Shown: piece after piece, positions 6,890-15,312 of the stretch
Layout: every line of letters starts with the position of its first letter
Position numbering within the stretch: position 1 is the first letter of the stretch
Assembly: GCA_041695325.1 (NCBI GenBank)
Contig: JBGFRC010000026.1
Span: 1 to 56,869, forward strand
Length of the DNA stretch: 56,869 nt
Source: SURF-13 sp041695325
GTDB taxonomy: Bacteria; Pseudomonadota; Gammaproteobacteria; SURF-13
Reading direction: 5' to 3'
Made by a program: the position numbers and the translations under genes
Notes under the pieces: model-generated
Told to the model about the DNA's origin: nothing
Seen by the model: only the letters and a program-made list of their open reading frames with translations
Databases searched by the model: none

Positions 6890-7795
6890 ATGAGAAACCA
6901 TACCCTACGCCAGCTCAAGGTATTTGAGGCGGTGGCGCGCCATTTGAGTTACACGCGCGCCGCCGAGGAGCTCTATCTCACCCAACCCGCCATTTCCATG
7001 CAGATCAAGCAGGTGGAAGAAAACGTCGGCCTGCCGCTGTTCGAGCAACTGGGCAAGCGCATCTACCTCACCGAAGCGGGGCGGGGGCTGCTTGCGCTGT
7101 GCCGCGATATCTTCGGCAAATTCGCCGAATTCGAGATGAGCGTGGCCGACATGAAGGGCATGAAAAAGGGCCGGTTGCACCTGGCGGTGATTACCACCGC
7201 GGAATATTTCGCGCCGCGCCTGATCGGGCCTTTCTGCCAGCACTATCCGGGTGTGGACGTGTCGCTGCAGGTGACCAACCGCGAGAGCGTGTTGCAGCGC
7301 CTGGCGGATAATCTTGATGATCTCTACATCCTCGGCCAGCCGCCGGAGAATCTTGAGGTGCATTCCCAGGCGTTTCTGGAAAACCCGCTGGTGGTGGTGG
7401 CGCCGCGCAGCCATCCGCTGGCGAAGAAGAAACGCATCGCGCTGAAACGCCTCGCCGAGGAGCCGTTTTTGATGCGCGAACCCGGCTCCGGCACGCGCAT
7501 GGCGGCGCAGCGTCTGTTCGACGAGCACGGCGTCAAGCCCAACATCCGCATGGAGCTGGGCAGCAACGAGGCGATCAAACAGGCCATTGCGGGCGGCCTG
7601 GGCGTCTCGGTGCTGTCGCGCCACACTCTGGCGCTGGAAAGCGAGCGCGGCCCGCTCACGATCCTCGATGTGCAGCACTTTCCCATTCAACGCCACTGGT
7701 CTCTGGTCTATCCCGCGGGCAAACAATTGTCGGTGGTGGCGCGCACGTTCTGCGACTATCTGCTGGCGGAGGGCAGGCGCATCTCCGGGAAGTGA
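6890..7795 (+). CDS. cbbR: CbbR, LysR-family regulator of the RuBisCO operon (paralogue 2)
   Basis: A 301-residue LysR regulator: helix-turn-helix at about residues 5-65 (SYTRAAEELYLTQPAISMQI) and an effector domain with the CbbR features DLYILGQPP and REPGSGTRMAAQRLF. Its position, divergent from cbbL across a dyad-containing gap, is the classic arrangement for the activator of the Calvin-cycle operon. A close paralogue lies at 363-1367. The gene is followed by the promoter and riboswitch of the glycine-cleavage operon. Confidence 0.93.
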   Translation: MRNHTLRQLKVFEAVARHLSYTRAAEELYLTQPAISMQIKQVEENVGLPLFEQLGKRIYLTEAGRGLLALCRDIFGKFAEFEMSVADMKGMKKGRLHLAVITTAEYFAPRLIGPFCQHYPGVDVSLQVTNRESVLQRLADNLDDLYILGQPPENLEVHSQAFLENPLVVVAPRSHPLAKKKRIALKRLAEEPFLMREPGSGTRMAAQRLFDEHGVKPNIRMELGSNEAIKQAIAGGLGVSVLSRHTLALESERGPLTILDVQHFPIQRHWSLVYPAGKQLSVVARTFCDYLLAEGRRISGK

Positions 7796-7808
7796 AGCAC
7801 ACGGCGTC

Positions 7809-7837
7809 TTGGCATCTTAACACGGCCGAGGTATAGT
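7809..7837 (+). promoter_or_regulatory. sigma70-type promoter of the glycine-cleavage operon
   Basis: TTGGCA (7809-7814) and TATAGT (7832-7837) are separated by 17 bases, a near-consensus housekeeping promoter. It starts just after the cbbR stop codon and would initiate transcription shortly before the glycine riboswitch. Confidence 0.7.
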
Positions 7838-7849
7838 GTCGGGGATTAA

Positions 7850-8022
7850 GCCCTTGAGGGAGAGACCCCGCCTGAAGCAAGGCAGGGCGCCGAAGGCGCA
7901 ACCCGCCCGGAATCGCTCAGGCAAAAGGACCGCAAGGGTGGTGTCAAATTCTGAAGAGTTCATCCAATGACGGCTGGATGACACCGACGGGGCTCAAGCT
8001 CTCAGGTCACGAGACAGAAGGG
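7850..8022 (+). ncRNA. Tandem glycine riboswitch (two aptamers)
   Basis: The leader has the signature elements of glycine riboswitches. Aptamer 1 (about 7853-7932) contains GGGAGAGACC, GCGCCGAAGGCGCAA, then CGGAATCGCTCAGGCAAAAG. Aptamer 2 (about 7950-8020) contains CTGAAGAGTT, a variable stem CATCCA/TGGATG, then GCTCTCAGGT...ACAGAAGG. It directly precedes gcvT, the classic target. Glycine binding normally turns expression on, matching a catabolic glycine-cleavage operon. Boundaries are approximate. Confidence 0.93.
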
Positions 8023-8066
8023 CGATTGCTGTATTCGGCGCAGCCGGTGCAGTGATCGCCCTTTTT
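8019..8066 (+). terminator. Riboswitch-controlled intrinsic terminator
   Basis: AGGGCGAT (8019-8026) pairs with ATCGCCCT (8055-8062), and TTTTT begins at 8062. The 5' arm overlaps the end of the second aptamer, so glycine binding and terminator formation are mutually exclusive. This is the expected ON-switch expression platform. The T-run ends only 17 bases before the gcvT ATG. Confidence 0.85.
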
Positions 8067-8083
8067 ATTTTCTTGAGATCATC

Positions 8084-9166
8084 ATGGGACATCGAACGCC
8101 TCTCTATAACGAACACCTCGCCGTGGGCGCCAGGATCGTGGACTTCGCCGGCTGGGACATGCCGATACACTACGGCTCGCAACTGGAGGAGCACCACCAG
8201 GTGCGCCGTGACGCCGGCATGTTCGACGTGTCGCACATGACCATCGTGGATTTGCGCGGCGCGGAAACGCGCGCGTTTCTCAAGCGCCTCGTCGCCAACA
8301 ACATTGACAAACTCAAGCCCCGACAGGCGCTTTACACCTGCATGTTGAACGAACAGGGCGGGGTGATAGACGACCTGATCGTGTATTTCATGCAGGAACA
8401 CTGGTTCCGCATGGTGGTCAACGCCGCCACGCGTGCGAAGGATTTGGCCTGGATTAATAAACAGGCGGGCGCCTGCAAGGTCAGCGTCACCGAACGCCCG
8501 GAGCTGGCCATGATCGCGGTGCAGGGGCCGCATGCGCGCGAGCGGGTGTATGAAGTCCTGAGCCCGGCGCTGCGCGAACAGGCCGCCCAGCTCAAACCGT
8601 TTTACGCGGCCTGCGCGGGCGAGATGTTTATCGGCCGCACCGGCTACACCGGCGAGGATGGTTTTGAACTGCTGCTGCCGGGCAACGACGCGGTGCAGCT
8701 GTGGCGCGCGCTGCGTGAAAAAGGCGTCAAGCCAATCGGCCTTGGCGCGCGCGACACGCTGCGCCTCGAAGCGGGCATGAACCTGTACGGCACGGACATG
8801 GATGAGACGATTACGCCACTGGAGTGCGGCTTGGAATGGACCGTGGCCTGGGAACCCGCCACCCGCGACTTCATCGGGCGCGCCGCGCTGGAACAACAAA
8901 AGGCGCAAGGCGTACAGCGCAAACTGGTAGGGCTGGTGTTGAATGAAAAAGGCGTGCTGCGCAATCACCTAAAAGTAGTGGTGGACGGCGCGGGCGAGGG
9001 CGAAATCACCAGCGGCGGTTTTTCGCCCACCCTGAACAAGGCCATTGCCCTGGCACGCGTGCCTGCCGCCACCGGCGCGCAGTGCGCGGTGGAGATCCGC
9101 GGCAAGCTGGTGTCCGCCACGCTGGTGAAGCCGCCTTTCGTGCGCAATGGCAAATCTTTGGTCTGA
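8084..9166 (+). CDS. gcvT: Glycine cleavage T protein (aminomethyltransferase)
   Basis: Transfers the methylene group from aminomethyl-lipoyl H protein to tetrahydrofolate and releases ammonia. The 360-residue protein begins RTPLYNEHLAVGARIVDFAG and contains DMPIHYGSQLEEHHQVR, DVSHM, GYTGEDGFEL and the LRLEAGMNLYG segment, all hallmarks of GcvT. It is the first gene after the glycine riboswitch. Only a weak ribosome-binding site (CTTGAGAT) fits between the terminator and the start. Confidence 0.97.
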   Translation: MGHRTPLYNEHLAVGARIVDFAGWDMPIHYGSQLEEHHQVRRDAGMFDVSHMTIVDLRGAETRAFLKRLVANNIDKLKPRQALYTCMLNEQGGVIDDLIVYFMQEHWFRMVVNAATRAKDLAWINKQAGACKVSVTERPELAMIAVQGPHARERVYEVLSPALREQAAQLKPFYAACAGEMFIGRTGYTGEDGFELLLPGNDAVQLWRALREKGVKPIGLGARDTLRLEAGMNLYGTDMDETITPLECGLEWTVAWEPATRDFIGRAALEQQKAQGVQRKLVGLVLNEKGVLRNHLKVVVDGAGEGEITSGGFSPTLNKAIALARVPAATGAQCAVEIRGKLVSATLVKPPFVRNGKSLV

Positions 9167-9186
9167 AATTTTCAAAGGAACACACC

Positions 9187-9582
9187 ATGAGCAACATACC
9201 CAAACATCTTAAATACACCAAAACCCATGAATGGGTGGAGGCGCAAAACGACGGCACGGTCAAGATCGGCATCACCGATCACGCGCAGGATTTGCTGGGC
9301 GACGTGGTGTACGTGGAACTGCCCAAGCCGGGGCGAAAAACCGCGGCGGGCGAAGCGTGCGCGGTGGTGGAATCGGTGAAGGCAGCATCCGACATTTACA
9401 GTCCCATCGCGGGCGAAGTGGTCGAGGCCAACGGCGCGCTGTCCGACCATCCGGAACTGATCAACAAGGGCGCCTACGGCGACGCCTGGATGCTGCGCCT
9501 CAAACCGGCCAATCCGGCGGAGTTGAACACCTTGCTCGACGCCAAGGGCTACGAGTCCTTCCTCGCCTCCGAGGCGCACTGA
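9187..9582 (+). CDS. gcvH: Glycine cleavage H protein (lipoyl carrier)
   Basis: Small lipoylated shuttle of the glycine cleavage system, 131 residues from the ATG at 9187 (MSNIPKHLKYTKTHEWVE). The lipoyl attachment site is Lys65 in VVESVKAASDIYSP, and the length matches the family. An AAGGAA site sits before the start. It follows gcvT by 20 bases in the same operon. Confidence 0.97.
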   Translation: MSNIPKHLKYTKTHEWVEAQNDGTVKIGITDHAQDLLGDVVYVELPKPGRKTAAGEACAVVESVKAASDIYSPIAGEVVEANGALSDHPELINKGAYGDAWMLRLKPANPAELNTLLDAKGYESFLASEAH

Positions 9583-9593
9583 AAAATACCATC

Positions 9594-10949
9594 ATGCCGT
9601 TTATTCCGCACACCGAAGAAGATGTCCGTGAGATGCTCGCCGCCACCGGCGTAAAGAGCATAGAGGATCTGTTTGATGAGATTCCCCCCGCGCTGCGCAG
9701 CGGAAAATTGACCACGGTTCCACCGCGCCTTTCCGAAATGGAAATCACGCGCCTGATGAATACGCGCGCAGCCCGGGACGGCCAGCCGCTGTGCTTCATC
9801 GGCGCGGGAGCGTATGAGCACCACATTCCGGCGGCGGTGTGGGAGATTACCACACGCGGCGAATTTTATTCGGCGTATACGCCCTATCAGGCGGAGGCGA
9901 GCCAGGGCACGCTGCAATTGCTGTACGAATTTCAAACCATGATGGCATCGCTCACCGGCATGGACGTGTCCAACGCCTCCCTCTACGACGGGGCCTCGGC
10001 GCTGGCCGAAGCGGTGCTCATGGCAGTGCGCGCGCACGGCAAATCAAAACGCATCCTGATGCCCGCGACCGTGCATCCGGTTTACCGCCGGGTGGTGCGC
10101 ACGATCGTCAAGAATCAACACATCGAGCTGGTCGAGCTGCCTTACTGCGCGGGCGAGGGGCACACTGTGCCCGATGCGTTGAATAAATTCAACGGCGGCG
10201 ATTTCGCGGCGCTGGTGATTCCACAGCCGAATTTCTTCGGCGTGCTGGAAGAGGTGGACGCGCTCACCGCGTGGGCGCATCAAAATGGTTTGCTGGTCAT
10301 CGCCGTGGTCAATCCCGTGTCGCTGGCCTTGCTGAAACCACCCGGCGAGTGGAGCAAAGCGGGCGCGGACATCGCCTGCGGCGAAGGCCAGCCGTTGGGC
10401 GCGCCGCTTTCTTCGGGCGGACCGTATTTCGGTTTCCTGTGCTGCAAAAAACAATGGGTCAGGCAAATGCCGGGGCGCATCGCCGGACGCACCGTTGACC
10501 TCGATGGCAAGCCCGGTTTCACGCTGACCTTGCAGGCGCGCGAGCAGCACATCCGCCGCGGAAGAGCGACGTCCAACATCTGCACCAATCAGGGCCTGCT
10601 GGTCACCGCCGCCGCCATCCACATGGCGCTGCTGGGCCCGCAGGGTCTGGAACGCGTGGCGGCGGCCTGTCATGCCAATACTATCGAGCTGGCGGACAAA
10701 TTAAGCGCGCTGCCCGGCGTGAGCAGGGTGTTCAGCCGCCCGGTGTTTCATGAAACAGTGCTGCGCTTGAACAAGCCGGTCAAGCAGGCACTGGCGCAGC
10801 TGGCGGAGCAGAATATTCTCGGCGGCTTTGACCTGGGCGAACACTATCCCGAACTCGGCCATGCCCTGCTGGTGTGCGCCACGGAAACCAAAACCGCCGC
10901 CGACCTCGACGCCTATACACAGCAGTTACGACGTATACTGTCAACTTGA
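9594..10949 (+). CDS. gcvPA: Glycine dehydrogenase (decarboxylating) subunit 1
   Basis: N-terminal half of the split P protein, 451 residues from the ATG at 9594 (MPFIPHTEEDVREMLAATGV). It has the P-protein segments GAGAYEHHIP, YTPYQAEASQGTLQ and NASLYDGA. It forms the active decarboxylase with GcvPB, which provides the PLP lysine. The two-gene form of GcvP occurs in many bacteria, in contrast to the single-chain enterobacterial enzyme. It is separated from gcvPB by tpx. Confidence 0.96.
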   Translation: MPFIPHTEEDVREMLAATGVKSIEDLFDEIPPALRSGKLTTVPPRLSEMEITRLMNTRAARDGQPLCFIGAGAYEHHIPAAVWEITTRGEFYSAYTPYQAEASQGTLQLLYEFQTMMASLTGMDVSNASLYDGASALAEAVLMAVRAHGKSKRILMPATVHPVYRRVVRTIVKNQHIELVELPYCAGEGHTVPDALNKFNGGDFAALVIPQPNFFGVLEEVDALTAWAHQNGLLVIAVVNPVSLALLKPPGEWSKAGADIACGEGQPLGAPLSSGGPYFGFLCCKKQWVRQMPGRIAGRTVDLDGKPGFTLTLQAREQHIRRGRATSNICTNQGLLVTAAAIHMALLGPQGLERVAAACHANTIELADKLSALPGVSRVFSRPVFHETVLRLNKPVKQALAQLAEQNILGGFDLGEHYPELGHALLVCATETKTAADLDAYTQQLRRILST

Positions 10950-10973
10950 AATCCGTATTCACAGGAGACCACC

Positions 10974-11474
10974 ATGGCCACCATCACTCTCAAAGGCACC
11001 CCCATCCACACCTGCGGCGAGCTGCCCAAGGCGGGGAGCAAGGCGCCCAATTTCCGCCTCGCCGACGTGAACCTCAATGACGTGACGCTTGCCGACTACC
11101 GCGGCAAGAAAAAGCTGCTCAACATCGTGCCCAGCCTCGATACGCCGGTGTGCGCGGCAAGCATCAAGAAATTCAACGAGCACGCCCAGGGCCGCAACGA
11201 CGCGGTGATGCTCATGATCTCGGCCGATTTGCCGTTCGCCATGAACCGTTTCTGCACCTCGCAAAACACCAAAAACGTCATCACGCTGTCCATGATGCGC
11301 GACCGGCACTTCGCCAAGGACTACGGCGTGCTGATCGAGGACGGCCCGCTGGCCGGCATCACCGCGCGCGCCGTGGTGGTGCTGGACGAAAACGACAAGG
11401 TGATTTACACCCAACTGGTGCCGGAGATCGCGCAGGAACCGGATTACGACAGGGCGCTGGCGGCGTTGAAATAA
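10974..11474 (+). CDS. tpx: Thiol peroxidase (Tpx, atypical 2-Cys peroxiredoxin)
   Basis: Reduces hydrogen peroxide and organic hydroperoxides with thioredoxin. The 166-residue protein shows the Tpx peroxidatic motif PSLDTPVCAAS (Cys60) and the resolving Cys94 in SADLPFAMNRFC. It has a good GGAGA site 6 bases before the ATG. It lies between gcvPA and gcvPB on the same strand and is probably cotranscribed under the glycine riboswitch, which is unusual for a peroxidase. Confidence 0.95.
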   Translation: MATITLKGTPIHTCGELPKAGSKAPNFRLADVNLNDVTLADYRGKKKLLNIVPSLDTPVCAASIKKFNEHAQGRNDAVMLMISADLPFAMNRFCTSQNTKNVITLSMMRDRHFAKDYGVLIEDGPLAGITARAVVVLDENDKVIYTQLVPEIAQEPDYDRALAALK

Positions 11475-11500
11475 CAACATGGATCCGCTTTGCAAACACC

Positions 11501-12949
11501 ATGCTGATTTTCGAACATTCAAAACCCGGCCGTACCAATCCCGCGCAAGCGCCGCTGAGCAAGCCGGAGATAAGAGACATCCCTGATACGTTGCGGCGCA
11601 AAAAACCTCCGCTGCTGCCTGAGGTGTCCGAGATGCAGGTGGTGCGGCATTACACGCGGCTGTCGCAGAAAAACTTCTCGATAGACACGCATTTCTATCC
11701 GCTCGGCTCGTGCACCATGAAGTACAACCCGCGCGCGTGCAACAAACTTGCCCTGCTGCCGGGCTTTGTGAGCCGGCACCCCAATGCGCCGGAAAACTTC
11801 AGCCAGGGTTTTCTCGCCTGCCTGTATGAGCTACAGGAAATCCTGAAGGACGTCACCGGCATGCAGGCGGTGTCGCTCACGCCCATGGCGGGCGCGCAGG
11901 GCGAATTCGCCGGCGTGGCCATGATCCGCGCCTATCACGACGCACGCGGCGACAGGGCGCGCACGGAAATCCTCGTGCCCGACGCCGCGCATGGCACCAA
12001 TCCCGCCACCGCCGCCATGTGCGGTTACACGGTGCGCGAAATCCCCACCGGCCCGGATGGTGACATAGACCTGGAGCAACTGCGCACGGCGGTGGGACCG
12101 CATACCGCCGGACTCATGCTCACCAACCCTTCCACCTTGGGCGTGTTCGAGCGCGACATTCAACAGGTGCAAAAGATCGTGCACGATGCGGGCGGCCTGT
12201 TGTATTACGACGGCGCCAATCTCAACGCCATCCTCGGCAAGGTCAAGCCGGGCGACATGGGTTTCGATGTCATACACATGAACCTGCACAAGACCTTTTC
12301 CACCCCGCACGGCGGCGGCGGCCCCGGCGCCGGCCCGGTGGGCGTCAATGATCGTTTAAAACCGTTTCTGCCCGTGCCTATGGCCGGCCAGGAAAAGGAC
12401 GGACGCTATCGCTGGCTCGCGGAAAAGGATTGCCCGCAAACCATCGGACGCCTGTCAGCGCACGCAGGCAACGCGGGCGTGTTGCTGCGCGCTTACGTTT
12501 ACGCGCGTCTGCTGGGACGCGAAGGCATGGCGCGCGTGGCCGAATACGCCACGTTGAACGCGAATTATCTGATGGCGCAACTGGTGCGGGCTGGATTTCA
12601 AGCCGCTTATCCGAAGCGCCGCGCCACGCACGAATTCATTCTGACCTTGAAGAGACTCAAGGAAGAAACCGGGGTAACGGCCATGGACGTGGCGAAACGC
12701 CTGTTGGATTACGGCTATCACGCGCCGACCACCTATTTCCCGCTGCTGGTGCCGGAGTGTCTGCTCATCGAGCCCAGCGAGACCGAAAGCAAGGAGACGC
12801 TGGATGGCTTTATCGCCGCGATGCGGAAAATCCTCGCCGAGGCCCACGCCACCCCCGATCAGGTGAAGGACGCGCCCTACACCACGCCGGTACGGCGTCT
12901 GGACGACGTCAAGGCCGCGCGCGGGCTCGATCTTGCCTTGAGGCCGTAA
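11501..12949 (+). CDS. gcvPB: Glycine dehydrogenase (decarboxylating) subunit 2
   Basis: PLP-carrying C-terminal half of the split P protein, 482 residues from the ATG at 11501. The PLP lysine is Lys264 in MNLHKTFSTPHGGGGPG. Other family segments are FYPLGSCTMKYNP and PDAAHGTNPA. The open frame extends further 5' into tpx in another frame, which is a shadow. It ends the gcv operon and overlaps the convergent glycosyltransferase by 41 bases. No gcvL (lipoamide dehydrogenase) is in the operon. Confidence 0.96.
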   Translation: MLIFEHSKPGRTNPAQAPLSKPEIRDIPDTLRRKKPPLLPEVSEMQVVRHYTRLSQKNFSIDTHFYPLGSCTMKYNPRACNKLALLPGFVSRHPNAPENFSQGFLACLYELQEILKDVTGMQAVSLTPMAGAQGEFAGVAMIRAYHDARGDRARTEILVPDAAHGTNPATAAMCGYTVREIPTGPDGDIDLEQLRTAVGPHTAGLMLTNPSTLGVFERDIQQVQKIVHDAGGLLYYDGANLNAILGKVKPGDMGFDVIHMNLHKTFSTPHGGGGPGAGPVGVNDRLKPFLPVPMAGQEKDGRYRWLAEKDCPQTIGRLSAHAGNAGVLLRAYVYARLLGREGMARVAEYATLNANYLMAQLVRAGFQAAYPKRRATHEFILTLKRLKEETGVTAMDVAKRLLDYGYHAPTTYFPLLVPECLLIEPSETESKETLDGFIAAMRKILAEAHATPDQVKDAPYTTPVRRLDDVKAARGLDLALRP

Positions 12950-13970
12950 CCGGATCGCCCGCATTCTTCGCTTGCGCGGCAGCGGCGAGGGCTGCCACGA
13001 ACTGCTGCGTGCACGCCTCCCAGGTATAGCTCAGCGCGCCGGCGCGGGCGCGCTCCGGGCTGAGTGCCAACGCCTTCATAGCCGCCTGTCGCAGGTCTTC
13101 ATCCAGATAACCGGTCTCGCCGTTGACGATAATATCGCCCGGCCCGCGCACTGGATAGGCCGCCACTGGCACACCGCACGCGAGCGCCTCGATCACCACC
13201 AGGCCGAAGGTGTCGGTGCGGCTGGGGAATACCAACACGTCCGCGCACGCGAGATGGCGCGCCAGCTCTTCACCGGTTTTAAAACCGGCGAACCGCACCT
13301 CCGGGTAGCGCTGTTTCATCTTCCCCAGATCAGGCCCATCGCCAATCACGTATTTCGTTCCCGGCAAGTCCAGCTTTAAAAAGGACTCGACGTTTTTCTC
13401 CACCGCCACGCGGCCTAAATAGGCAAAAACGGGACGCGGGAGATCAATCAGGTTTTTCTCGCGCGGACGAAACAGCTCGGCATCCACGCCGCGCGACCAG
13501 ATCACAAGATTGTTAAAGCCCCTGGCTTGCAATTCCTCCCTGAGCGCCTCGGTCGCCACCATCGTATGATGCGCCGCGCCGTGAAACCAGCGCTGCAATG
13601 CGTAGGTAACCTTAAGCGGAACGCCGAATCGCAGCTTCACGTATTCGGGAAAGCGGGTATGGAAGGAAGTGGTAAAAGGAAATTCGTGTTTCCTGCACCA
13701 GGCGCGCGCGGCCAGCCCCAGCGGGCCCTCAGTGGCGATGTGCACCGCGTCGGGCTGAAACGCCTCGATAATCGCATGCGTCTTCTTGCGCGGATTAAGC
13801 GCCAGACGAATCTCAGGGTAAGTCGGACAAGGGAAAGTGCGAAACTGATCGGGGGTGACAGTCTGGATTTGATGCCCCAGTTTTTTCAGTTCCTGTATGG
13901 TTTTGGAAAGCGAGGTAACTACGCCGTTAACTTGCGGAAGCCAGGCGTCGCTGACTATGACAATTTTCAT
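12909..13970 (-). CDS. GT4-family glycosyltransferase
   Basis: A 353-residue GT-B glycosyltransferase. The N-terminal acceptor domain starts IVIVSDAWLPQVNGVVTSL. The C-terminal nucleotide-sugar domain has AYLGRVAVEKN, YVIGDGPDL and the SRTDTFGLVVIEALACGVPV segment with the conserved EX7E-type glutamates. GAGGAGG precedes the ATG at 13970. It overlaps the end of the upstream LpxH-like gene by 44 bases, so both are probably translationally coupled and act in envelope glycolipid metabolism. The sugar and acceptor cannot be read from sequence. Confidence 0.9.
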   Translation of the reverse strand: MKIVIVSDAWLPQVNGVVTSLSKTIQELKKLGHQIQTVTPDQFRTFPCPTYPEIRLALNPRKKTHAIIEAFQPDAVHIATEGPLGLAARAWCRKHEFPFTTSFHTRFPEYVKLRFGVPLKVTYALQRWFHGAAHHTMVATEALREELQARGFNNLVIWSRGVDAELFRPREKNLIDLPRPVFAYLGRVAVEKNVESFLKLDLPGTKYVIGDGPDLGKMKQRYPEVRFAGFKTGEELARHLACADVLVFPSRTDTFGLVVIEALACGVPVAAYPVRGPGDIIVNGETGYLDEDLRQAAMKALALSPERARAGALSYTWEACTQQFVAALAAAAQAKNAGDPVTASRQDRARARP

Positions 13971-14742
13971 ATTCCTCCTCTCTTTCTTTAAGCAAAACCA
14001 CGCTCTCATCGGCCCAGTGTATCAGCTCCAATTTGCCGTCGCCGTTCTCTACCAGCGCGGTGCAGCTTTCCACCCAGTCGCCGTCGTTGCAATACAGCAC
14101 GCCGTCATGCTCTTCAATCGTGGCCTTGTGGATGTGGCCGCACACCACGCCATGCACCTTGCGTTTCTTCGCTTCATGCACCAAGGCCTGTTCGAAGTTG
14201 CTGATGTAGTTCACGGCATTCTTCACTTTATGTTTCAGATAGGCGGCGAGCGACCAGTAGGGAAACCCGAACTTTCTTCTGAAGTAATTGACCCAGCGAT
14301 TGGCGAACAGCAGGAACTCATACACGCCGCTGCCCAGCACAGCGAGCCACTTGTGGTGTTTTACGATGGTGTCGAACTCATCGCCGTGGATCACCAGCAG
14401 CCGGCGCCCGTCCGCGGTTTTGTGCACGGCGTTGGCGCATATCTTGATGCGTGCGAACGTGTGGCCTGTGTAATCGCGGAACAACTCGTCATGATTGCCC
14501 GGCACGTAAATCACCTTGGTGCCGTTGGCCGCCTTGCGCAGGATGGTTTGCACCACTTCGTTGTGCAATCGCGGCCAGTACCAGGAGGTTTTCAGGCTCC
14601 AGAAATCAATGATGTCGCCGATCAGATACAAATAGTGCGATTCGGTTGCTTTGAGGAAATCCAGCAGAAATTCCGCCTTGCAAGCGCGCACGCCGAGGTG
14701 CACGTCCGAGATCCAGATCGCGCGATACTTTAAAGTCGCCAC
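13927..14742 (-). CDS. Calcineurin-like phosphoesterase, LpxH-type UDP-2,3-diacylglucosamine hydrolase family
   Basis: A metal-dependent phosphoesterase with all family motifs in order: SDVHLG, GDIIDFW, PGNHDE, IHGDEFD and GHIHKA. The LpxH family cleaves UDP-2,3-diacylglucosamine in lipid A synthesis. This 271-residue version is longer than E. coli LpxH and its long helical insertion (NRWVNYFRRKFG) suits membrane association. The frame opens at GTG 14784, but I favour GTG 14742 (MATLKYRAIWISD), which has AGGGA just upstream. Substrate is inferred from the family and from the adjoining lipid-related genes. Confidence 0.85.
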   Translation of the reverse strand: MATLKYRAIWISDVHLGVRACKAEFLLDFLKATESHYLYLIGDIIDFWSLKTSWYWPRLHNEVVQTILRKAANGTKVIYVPGNHDELFRDYTGHTFARIKICANAVHKTADGRRLLVIHGDEFDTIVKHHKWLAVLGSGVYEFLLFANRWVNYFRRKFGFPYWSLAAYLKHKVKNAVNYISNFEQALVHEAKKRKVHGVVCGHIHKATIEEHDGVLYCNDGDWVESCTALVENGDGKLELIHWADESVVLLKEREEEYENCHSQRRLASAS

Positions 14743-14931
14743 GAAGTCCCTCGCCTTATTATTTGATTGTGCGGAATTATGCACTGGTTTTGTTACAGCT
14801 TGTTTAAGGCGGTGTCACATTCCTGTCATAGAGGCGCGCGCACGCAAGCGGCGGAAAGAGTAACGCTTGAATCAGGCAACGCTAGCTGCTATGGTGCGGC
14901 GGATACTGCTCCCTAAACAGGTAATTCACTC

Positions 14932-15303
14932 ATGCTCTCCGGTCTGTTGAAAGAAATTCAACGCCTGATACGCGCTGGCGGTTATTCTATCGCCGGACTC
15001 AAGGCGGCCTATCACAACGAGGCCGCGTTCCGGCTGGAAGTATGGCTATGCGCGCTGCTCGCGCCGCTCGGCTTGTGGCTGGGCGACAACGCGCTGGAAC
15101 GCGCGCTGCTGGCAGGCAGCCTGTTTCTGGTGCTGATCGTCGAGGTCATCAACTCCAGCATCGAAGCGGCCATAGACCGCATCGGCACGGAGCGTCACGC
15201 TCTTTCAGGGCGCGCCAAGGACATGGGTTCAGCAGCAGTGTTTCTCGCCCTTGTCAACGCGCTGCTGATTTGGGGTATGATGATTGCGGAAAAATTTCAA
15301 TAA
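14932..15303 (+). CDS. dgkA: Diacylglycerol kinase (DgkA type)
   Basis: A small integral membrane kinase that phosphorylates diacylglycerol to phosphatidate and recycles lipid turnover products. The 123-residue protein has three predicted membrane helices, AAFRLE near the first, the catalytic signature LIVEVINSSIEAAIDRIG and KDMGSAAV. It is divergent from the LpxH-like gene across a 147-base gap and precedes the PfkB kinase by 9 bases. Confidence 0.95.
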   Translation: MLSGLLKEIQRLIRAGGYSIAGLKAAYHNEAAFRLEVWLCALLAPLGLWLGDNALERALLAGSLFLVLIVEVINSSIEAAIDRIGTERHALSGRAKDMGSAAVFLALVNALLIWGMMIAEKFQ

Positions 15304-15312
15304 GGATTCTCC

